Shown in pieces: positions 1-4,705 of a DNA stretch of 5,273 nt. This stretch comes from an uncultured Lachnospiraceae bacterium. GTDB lineage: Bacteria; Bacillota; Clostridia; Lachnospirales; Lachnospiraceae. The position numbers and the translations under genes are program-made. Location: contig USGM01000155.1 of assembly GCA_900554205.1 (NCBI GenBank), positions 1 to 5,273 on the forward strand, read 5' to 3'. The notes under the pieces were generated by a model that had not been told where the DNA came from, made no database searches, and was given only the letters and a program-made list of their open reading frames with translations. Positions within the stretch are counted from its first letter, which is position 1. The number at the start of each line of letters is the position of its first letter.

Positions 1-32
1 CTCTACGACGGCTTTTTTTCTTTTGCCGTCGT
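1..32. terminator. Left-edge inverted repeat, probably half of a terminator
   Basis: The arm ACGACGGC (5-12) is complementary to GCCGTCGT (25-32), with a T-rich 12-nt spacer between them. The first 19 bases, CTCTACGACGGC followed by seven T, have the shape of the 3' half of an intrinsic terminator for plus-strand transcription. Read from the minus strand, the same bases are an A-tract followed by GCCGTCGTAGAG, the usual 5' half of a bidirectional terminator. The missing arm would lie left of the window, so the call is incomplete. It sits about 25 to 60 bases after the stop codon of the last transporter gene, where the operon should end. The local 8-bp hairpin has its T run in the loop and so would not itself work as a classic terminator. 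Confidence 0.45.
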
Positions 33-58
33 CCGGCAGATCATTAGATATATTGCAT

Positions 59-793
59 TTATTTAGTCTTGCGGTTCAATCCTTTCAAAATTAACAATGA
101 CAAAATCACACAAACCATCAGAATTACAACGCCGATTAAAACCTGAAACATATTTGCATTATAATAACCAGAGATATTGAAAACGGCTGTCATGGGATAT
201 ACCGTCTTTAACTGCTGGGACATACTCGCAAATAATCCAGCAAACGAATAAATTTCTGCAAATACCAGAGCCAGCCAATACCCCTTTTTCATCCGCGCTA
301 CCAGAGCGATAATAGGCGAAATTGCAAAGAATATGCCTACCCCATCCAGAAAATATATTTTCAGATTTTCTAACACAAGGCCAACGGAAAGTGCTTCTAA
401 ATGCAAAACTGCCTCGACAAGAAAGGTAATTGCAAAAAGTAAAAGGTAAATCAGAACGCTGAACACAAAGGCAAGTATCATTTTGGCAAGTGTCAGTTTC
501 ACTTCATCTATGGGAATGAGCCGCAGAGATTTTAAGGTATCATCCTGTTCCTCCCGGCAAATCATATAACTTCCCAATAGGGCAATTACAGCAGGCAGAA
601 CATAAAAGGTAGCAAGGGATTGGGCCGCTGTCATAAACCATCCAGCCCCGTCAATATATCGGCGGTCATAGAATGTAAACTGTCCCTGTGCAAAGACGAT
701 CAACCCTACCATGACTGTTGCAAACCCAGCAATCCAGAGTATTTTGGAACGGTGGAGTTTCTGACTCTCCGCCCAAAGCAAATCTTTCATCAT
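59..793 (-). CDS. ABC-2-type permease, lantibiotic/bacitracin transporter family (permease 3)
   Basis: This is a 244-residue integral membrane protein, the likely transmembrane half of an ABC exporter or immunity pump for an antimicrobial peptide. About six hydrophobic segments are visible, near residues 18-36, 58-78, 104-130, 150-167, 171-190 and 215-237. The N-terminus WAESQKLHRSK matches the short basic, amphipathic lead-in of LanE/LanG and BcrB-like permeases. After the second membrane segment it carries DDTLKSLRLIPI (84-95), a segment shared with the two other permeases here and a good candidate for the cytoplasmic coupling helix that meets the ATPase. A KGY motif (170-172) is also shared. 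The start at 793 is chosen because GAGG (805-802) lies 8 nt upstream. A longer reading frame to 865 would overlap permease 2 and begins without a better ribosome site. It is the last gene of the operon, 10 nt after permease 2. It is the most diverged of the three permeases. The substrate is inferred from family only. Confidence 0.85.
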   Translation of the reverse strand: MMKDLLWAESQKLHRSKILWIAGFATVMVGLIVFAQGQFTFYDRRYIDGAGWFMTAAQSLATFYVLPAVIALLGSYMICREEQDDTLKSLRLIPIDEVKLTLAKMILAFVFSVLIYLLLFAITFLVEAVLHLEALSVGLVLENLKIYFLDGVGIFFAISPIIALVARMKKGYWLALVFAEIYSFAGLFASMSQQLKTVYPMTAVFNISGYYNANMFQVLIGVVILMVCVILSLLILKGLNRKTK

Positions 794-803
794 TTTTTGC
801 ACC

Positions 804-1535
804 TCACTTTCTCCGAACCAATGCCACATTCGCCAATACAGCCGAAGCAGCAGCCCATACACCAATACACAGAAATGCGGCTGGAATATTTAATGGCTGA
901 TCGAATACAACACCCGGAATATCATACATAACAATAGCGGTCATACTGGACAGCGGATGTAGGTACATATTCACCATCAAGAGGATAAAGCCGAGGAATG
1001 TATAAATCAGCGTCAGGCAAACAGGGAGAATATAGCCCTTTTGCGCTGCGGCAACCGCCAGTACTGGTAACACCGCAAAGGCGGTCAACAGAGAAATTTC
1101 CATACACTTCCGCAAAAGATAAAGGACACTTTCACTGTCAAAGGGAATATAACCGGATAGTATGCCGGTCAGAATGGACGCCGTTGCGGTAACTAGCATA
1201 AAGCAAATGGAATACACCAGCACCACAGCAAACTTGCTGAAAAAGTATGCCATTTTATTGACCGGTACAATCCAAAGCTGTTTGAGCATATCATACTGGT
1301 TTTCGTTATACATCAGCATGGTACACAACATCCCCAGCACTACCGGTAGGATGATCCACGGGGTATAGCTGAACGCTGTCCATTTGTAAAACATAATGGG
1401 GTCCACACCGGTTCCTTTGACACTTGAAAAGTAAAATACGGCAGCCAGTGGCATAAAGAGCGCCGCCAGCAGCATGAGCCAGATAAACTTTCTCCGGCGC
1501 AGTTTTAGAAATTCAACTTGTATCAGTTTAAGCAA
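804..1535 (-). CDS. ABC-2-type permease, lantibiotic/bacitracin transporter family (permease 2), probable TTG start
   Basis: This is a 243-residue membrane protein of the LanE/LanG/BcrB type, expected to pair with the ATPase encoded just upstream. Its N-terminus LIQVEFLKLRRRKFIW is the classic start of this family. Hydrophobic segments fall near residues 18-36, 58-76, 102-126, 147-164, 168-190 and 216-238. The segment YDMLKQLWIVPV (81-92) and the KGYILP motif (166-171) align with permeases 1 and 3. The reading frame is open up to an ATG at 1583, but that would overlap the ATPase by 56 bases and add a tail the family lacks. TTG at 1535, with GGGAGAGGG six bases upstream, gives the expected N-terminus and an 8-base overlap with the ATPase, which suggests translational coupling. 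The start is therefore inferred; the family call is firm. Confidence 0.85.
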   Translation of the reverse strand: MLKLIQVEFLKLRRRKFIWLMLLAALFMPLAAVFYFSSVKGTGVDPIMFYKWTAFSYTPWIILPVVLGMLCTMLMYNENQYDMLKQLWIVPVNKMAYFFSKFAVVLVYSICFMLVTATASILTGILSGYIPFDSESVLYLLRKCMEISLLTAFAVLPVLAVAAAQKGYILPVCLTLIYTFLGFILLMVNMYLHPLSSMTAIVMYDIPGVVFDQPLNIPAAFLCIGVWAAASAVLANVALVRRK

Positions 1536-2451
1536 TTCCCTCTCCCCCTGTGATCTGTTTGAAATAATCCTCAAGGGTATCATTGCAGATTTGGGAGCTG
1601 ATAACAGCTACATCCTGCACCACAAGAGCCTTGTTGATTGCCGCCATATCCAGTGCGGTGTCATAAAGCCGCAGGTTGTGTTCGTCCTGCACCGCATAAT
1701 CGGTCACATGGAATTGCCTTTCCAAAATTAAAGAGGCTTTTGGAATATCCGACACTTGAAGCTGGATGTATTTCCGATTTTTCTTTTCTAATTCTTCCAT
1801 GCTGCTTTCTTCCAGCAGAACCCCGTGGTCGATAATGCCTATGTCATCTGCCAACAGTGAAATTTCGGAAAGTATATGGCTGGAAATTAGGATGGTTTTG
1901 CCACGCTCCACACTTAAATTCTTAATAAAGTTCCTCACTTCGGCTATACCGATAGGGTCAAGTCCATTGGTCGGCTCGTCCAAAATCAAAAGCTCCGGGT
2001 CATGCAGAATAGCGTTGGCAATACCGAGGCGCTGCTTCATGCCGAGGGAATACTTACTGAACAGCTTTTTGTCCTTGTAGGGCAATCCCACAACTTCCAG
2101 CGCGTTCTTGACGGCATTGGGCTGAGGTGTCCCTCGTAACTTCGCAAAAATTTCAAGGTTTTCTGTGCCGGTCAGATTCGGATAAAAACCGGGAGTTTCG
2201 ATGATGGCTCCAATACGGGGATAAATGCGTTTCTCATGGCCTTTGATGTTCTGTCCGAGCACATCTACTTCGCCGGAAGTAATTGGTGTAAGGCCCAAAA
2301 TCATTTTCATAATTGTGGTTTTACCGGCTCCGTTGCGTCCTAAAAGTCCATAAATCCGGCCCGGTTTTACATGAAGATTCACAGAATTAACGGCAGTTTG
2401 TTCCCCGTAAATCTTTGTTAGCTTTTTGGTTTCAATCACAAGATCACTCAT
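1528..2451 (-). CDS. ABC transporter ATP-binding protein, BcrA/LanF-like
   Basis: This 307-residue cytoplasmic ATPase powers the membrane subunits encoded beside it. Motifs in order: Walker A GRNGAGKT (38-45); IIETPGFYPNLTG (83-95), where glutamate 85 takes the place of the usual Q-loop glutamine; signature YSLGMKQRLGIA (134-145) in place of LSGGQ; Walker B LLILDEP (154-160); D-loop NGLDP (162-166); and the switch histidine 192 in SSHIL. The roughly 95 residues after position 210 are the C-terminal extension common in BcrA-like proteins. The E-loop is a known mark of lantibiotic-immunity ATPases (LanF), which supports export or immunity rather than nutrient import. The start at 2451 is preferred because GAGG (2462-2459) lies 7 nt upstream and MSDLVIETKKL is the usual family N-terminus. 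An upstream ATG at 2472 would make an ATGA overlap with the lipoprotein and add seven residues. The ATPase stop lies inside the start of permease 2. Confidence 0.93.
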   Translation of the reverse strand: MSDLVIETKKLTKIYGEQTAVNSVNLHVKPGRIYGLLGRNGAGKTTIMKMILGLTPITSGEVDVLGQNIKGHEKRIYPRIGAIIETPGFYPNLTGTENLEIFAKLRGTPQPNAVKNALEVVGLPYKDKKLFSKYSLGMKQRLGIANAILHDPELLILDEPTNGLDPIGIAEVRNFIKNLSVERGKTILISSHILSEISLLADDIGIIDHGVLLEESSMEELEKKNRKYIQLQVSDIPKASLILERQFHVTDYAVQDEHNLRLYDTALDMAAINKALVVQDVAVISSQICNDTLEDYFKQITGGEGIA

Positions 2452-2468
2452 AAAAATGCCTCGCGTTC

Positions 2469-2894
2469 TCATTTTGTTTCGTTCTTCCAGATAACATAGT
2501 TGTAAAGGCTGCCATCCGGGAAATAGTTGATGAATACTTTGAAATTGCCTTTGTCACAAGGAATGACAAATTCAACACGGATTTGGTCAGAGTGTTCCGG
2601 CACATAGCAGGACACATCCGGGGAAGTGTTCTCCGGCAGCCCGCCCAGCTTATCGACTTCTTCTTCCCATGTTTCCTGTATCGTCTCCGCAGAAATATTG
2701 TCCTGTACGCCCTGCGGCAACGCATTAAAGAAAGTTTCAAAATCTCCATCCATCATTTGGTTAAAGTATTCGGTTGCTTCTTCCGTAATGGCCTGTTGGT
2801 CGGGAGCCTCGCCGGAAGATGGAGCGGCCTGCTGGCAGGCACAAAGAGAAAAAACAAGCAGAATACCGAGTAATAAACAACTCAATCGTTTCAT
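2469..2894 (-). CDS. Small acidic lipoprotein, DUF3887-like
   Basis: This 141-residue protein has a lipoprotein signal peptide: basic MKR, a hydrophobic stretch, then the lipobox LCAC with the lipidated cysteine at residue 20. It should be anchored on the outer face of the membrane. A polar linker (21-35) leads into a domain (about 36-135) that resembles DUF3887, a small alpha/beta fold found in Bacillota surface proteins: helix with FNQMMDGDFETFF, then EEEVDKLGG, then strands around VEFVIP and FKVFINYFPDGS. This family match is from memory of the pattern. The mature part has 23 acidic and 6 basic residues by count, and two cysteines (96, 113) that could form a disulfide. It lies 12 nt after permease 1 with AAAGGA six bases before the ATG, and 17 nt before the ATPase. 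Its place in the operon suggests an accessory role in substrate capture, immunity or sensing, comparable in idea to LanI lipoproteins but not recognisably homologous to NisI or SpaI. Confidence 0.85.
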   Translation of the reverse strand: MKRLSCLLLGILLVFSLCACQQAAPSSGEAPDQQAITEEATEYFNQMMDGDFETFFNALPQGVQDNISAETIQETWEEEVDKLGGLPENTSPDVSCYVPEHSDQIRVEFVIPCDKGNFKVFINYFPDGSLYNYVIWKNETK

Positions 2895-2906
2895 AGGTCT
2901 TTCCTT

Positions 2907-3674
2907 TCAGTAAGATTGCTTTTTTAGAGCCACTACGGATGCGGCGGCAAATGTAGCACCGATCAAGAGCAGCGAACCGACACAAACAAGCGGCGAAGTA
3001 TTGAATAAAACGCCTTGCATCAGGCTTTCTACCATAGCTGCGGCCGCTTCGGAAATATGGGGATAAATCCCCATCACGCTTGCCAGCGGGTGTATTCCCG
3101 TAAGATAAGCCGGGGCAATGACTACGGGAATCAGATAAAGCAGCGTTGCGCCAATGGGCAGGATATATCCCTTTGACAGCGTGGAAAGAAACACAATCGG
3201 AAGCATGGCTATGGGAATCAGAATACCACCTGCCAGATACAAAAGACCAGCGTCCATCAGTGTTTGGGCGTTCAGATCGGGAAAGCCTCCGGCAATCAGC
3301 CCACCGACAACACACAAAAGAAAAGTAATCAGGCACAGTCCTACGGACATCAGAATAACCACAGCGACTTTTGAAAAGTATAGCTGTGCTTTTGTAATAG
3401 GAATGATAAGCAGTTCTTTCATCGTGTCATTTTTGTGTTCATCGAAAAACAGTGTCGTTGCAAACATTCCCAGCACAATCGGCAGAAACAGGCTGGACAG
3501 ATTCTTAAAGGCCAGTGTGTAAAGGTCGCCAAAACTATCCATAAAGGGACTGCTCCTTGAAATGCTGCAAGCCCTTTCAATCGCAAACGCTCCAAGCAGA
3601 AGTGTTAGAGCCAAAATGCACCAGACAATTTTATTCCGTTTCCATTTCTGGATTTCAGTTGTAATAATCGTCAT
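2907..3674 (-). CDS. ABC-2-type permease, lantibiotic/bacitracin transporter family (permease 1)
   Basis: This 255-residue membrane protein is the first gene behind the regulated promoter. Six hydrophobic segments are seen near residues 16-32, 60-78, 102-128, 144-164, 171-192 and 226-250. The N-terminus TTEIQKWKRNKIVW is the short basic lead-in of BcrB/LanE-like permeases. After segment two it carries NDTMKELLIIPI (82-93), and later SKGYILP (167-173) and HPLASVMGIYP (195-205), all aligning with permease 2 and more loosely with permease 3. No large outside domain is present, which argues against a BceB-type permease. The frame is open to an ATG at 3701, but that ATG overlaps the -10 element. 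The start at 3674 has AAAGGAGG (3689-3682) at a 7-nt spacing and is clearly better. It ends 12 nt before the lipoprotein. It is separated from its sister permeases by the lipoprotein and ATPase, so it may form its own homodimer or a mixed complex. Confidence 0.87.
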   Translation of the reverse strand: MTIITTEIQKWKRNKIVWCILALTLLLGAFAIERACSISRSSPFMDSFGDLYTLAFKNLSSLFLPIVLGMFATTLFFDEHKNDTMKELLIIPITKAQLYFSKVAVVILMSVGLCLITFLLCVVGGLIAGGFPDLNAQTLMDAGLLYLAGGILIPIAMLPIVFLSTLSKGYILPIGATLLYLIPVVIAPAYLTGIHPLASVMGIYPHISEAAAAMVESLMQGVLFNTSPLVCVGSLLLIGATFAAASVVALKKQSY

Positions 3675-3681
3675 ACGGTTT

Positions 3682-3689
3682 CCTCCTTT
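3682..3689 (-). promoter_or_regulatory. Shine-Dalgarno site fixing the permease 1 start
   Basis: AAAGGAGG read on the minus strand lies 7 nt before ATG at 3674-3672. It is the strongest ribosome site among the transporter genes, and it rules out the longer frame starting at 3701, whose ATG would be upstream of the predicted transcript start. Confidence 0.85.
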
Positions 3690-3699
3690 CATGGTTCCC

Positions 3700-3705
3700 A
3701 TTATA
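3700..3705 (-). promoter_or_regulatory. -10 element of the transporter operon promoter
   Basis: A perfect TATAAT lies 25 nt before the permease 1 start codon, predicting a transcript start near 3692-3696 and a 5' leader of about 20 nt. With a 17-bp spacer the -35 position would read AGGTTA, a poor match to TTGACA. No extended -10 TG is present. A good -10 with no -35, next to a repeat array, is the usual look of a promoter that needs an activator. Confidence 0.75.
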
Positions 3706-3712
3706 AGGGGCG

Positions 3713-3752
3713 AACCTTGCCATAACCTTGCCGAAATCTTGTTTTAACCTTG
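3713..3752 (-). promoter_or_regulatory. Probable response-regulator operator: four direct repeats at 11-bp spacing
   Basis: On the minus strand the heptamers CAAGGTT (3752-3746), CAAGATT (3741-3735), CAAGGTT (3730-3724) and CAAGGTT (3719-3713) recur every 11 bp exactly, three identical and one with a single change. The array covers roughly -20 to -60 relative to the predicted transcript start and replaces the -35 element. OmpR/PhoB-family regulators bind tandem direct repeats about one helical turn apart, and the regulator gene next door encodes that family. The spacing and location are seen directly; binding by this regulator is inference. Confidence 0.75.
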
Positions 3753-3764
3753 TTTAGATAGCAA

Positions 3765-3792
3765 GAAAGCCCTGCGCTATCACAGGGCTTTC
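3765..3792 (-). terminator. Hairpin at the end of the kinase gene, possible terminator or attenuator
   Basis: A perfect 10-bp stem, GAAAGCCCTG (3792-3783) with CAGGGCTTTC (3774-3765), closes an 8-nt loop. The kinase TGA stop codon (3782-3780) lies in that loop. The bases after the stem on the minus strand (TTGCTATCT) make only a weak U-tract, so termination may be partial. It would separate the regulator-kinase transcript from the independently promoted transporter operon. Confidence 0.6.
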
Positions 3793-4703
3793 GGAAGCAT
3801 GATTGTAAATGTTGTTCCGGCTCCGGGAATGCTGGCCGCTGTAATAGTTCCTTTATGGACGCTCACCAATTCCTTTGCAATAGAGAGTCCCAACCCGTTC
3901 CCCTTGGCAGCCCGGGAATGGTCGCATTGATACATCCGTTCAAAGATATGCGGGAGATCAGAGGCGGCAATCCCGTTGCCGTTATCAGCAACAACGATTT
4001 TTGCCTGCTGCTCAGTTTCAGTCACGGTCAGGAAAACTTTGCTTGCATCACTGTGCGTCAGAATATTTTGCAGTAAATTATTGAGAATACGAGTGTAGGC
4101 GGTAGAGTCAACCCGTGTCATGTATTCTGTTTCGGGTATCTCAATTTCATAGCTAAGATCGTGGTTTTCCAGCAGCGGCACCCAATCAGCCATGATGTCA
4201 CGGGAAAGCTCATTCAGGTCGCAGACCTCAAAATGAAAAATCTGTTCCCCGGCATCCAGCTTCACCCATTCAAACAGGACAGTCACAAACTCTTTCAGAT
4301 GGTGCGCTTTTTCCGCAGCCACCCGAATGTATTCTTCTTGCTCGGCCCCAGTCACCATCTTGCTTTCCACGGCCTCCAAATAGCCAACCAGAGAGGCAAG
4401 AGGGGTTTTCACATCATGGGAAAGGCTTGTCATAAGCCGCTTATAAGCTTGCTCGGATTGCTTCTGTTGGATAAGCCGGGATTGGCTGCTCATGGCAATC
4501 TCATTGATGTCATAGCAGATTTGCTTTGTCATGTCGCTTTCCCGTACAAGTACACGGCGGTTGAGGTTGCCGCTCTTTATGTCCATCAGGGCATCTTTGA
4601 TAAGGGAAAGCTGGCCCCGGACACGGTGGAGCCTTGTCAGAAGATAGGCGATCACCAGCAGGGTGGCCAACAGCGCCAGCAGCAGATACAGGTTGACATC
4701 CAT
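3780..4703 (-). CDS. Sensor histidine kinase, single membrane segment, HisKA/HATPase_c
   Basis: This 307-residue kinase should autophosphorylate and pass phosphate to the adjacent regulator. The N-terminus has one clear membrane segment (about 5-23) with only a few residues outside, then a HAMP-like linker (about 25-85, with DIKSGNLNRRV). The H-box SLSHDVKTPLASLVGYLE has the phosphorylated histidine at 96. The N-box NNLLQNILTHSD (208-219), the G1 box VADNGNGI (238-245), the F-box FERMYQ (254-259) and the G2 box GNGLGLSIAK (268-277) are intact, so the enzyme looks active. There is no extracellular sensor domain, so the signal is probably read in the membrane or through a partner such as the transporter or lipoprotein. 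The start is supported by AAGGAGG (4717-4711), which overlaps the end of the regulator gene. The 2-nt gap between the two genes implies coupled translation. Its stop sits in a hairpin loop. Confidence 0.93.
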   Translation of the reverse strand: MDVNLYLLLALLATLLVIAYLLTRLHRVRGQLSLIKDALMDIKSGNLNRRVLVRESDMTKQICYDINEIAMSSQSRLIQQKQSEQAYKRLMTSLSHDVKTPLASLVGYLEAVESKMVTGAEQEEYIRVAAEKAHHLKEFVTVLFEWVKLDAGEQIFHFEVCDLNELSRDIMADWVPLLENHDLSYEIEIPETEYMTRVDSTAYTRILNNLLQNILTHSDASKVFLTVTETEQQAKIVVADNGNGIAASDLPHIFERMYQCDHSRAAKGNGLGLSIAKELVSVHKGTITAASIPGAGTTFTIMLPKAL

Positions 4704-4705
4704 GC

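Noticed and set aside
620..931. Plus-strand open frames across the permease 2/3 junction
   Set aside because: They are low-complexity shadows opposite two well-supported membrane proteins, with no recognisable domain or ribosome site.
2761..3336. 191-codon minus-strand frame overlapping permease 1 and the lipoprotein
   Set aside because: It is out of frame with both genes, rich in Arg, Ser and Cys with no hydrophobic or domain pattern, and explained by the real genes on the same strand.
59..3674. Assignment as a BceAB-type bacitracin detoxification module
   Set aside because: BceB permeases are over 600 residues with ten membrane segments and a large outside domain. None of the three permeases here resembles that.
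3675..3701. Upstream ATG at 3701 as the start of permease 1
   Set aside because: The ATG overlaps the TATAAT -10 element and would precede the transcript start. The ATG at 3674 has a strong, well-placed ribosome site.
3713..3752. Repeat array read as a CRISPR or satellite
   Set aside because: The units are 7 bp with 4-bp gaps and four copies directly against a -10 element, which is operator architecture. There are no spacers of CRISPR length.
3757..3792. H-type pseudoknot formed by the hairpin loop and GCTATC downstream
   Set aside because: Only two nucleotides would have to cross a 10-bp stem, which is too short. Mutually exclusive pairing is the more plausible reading.
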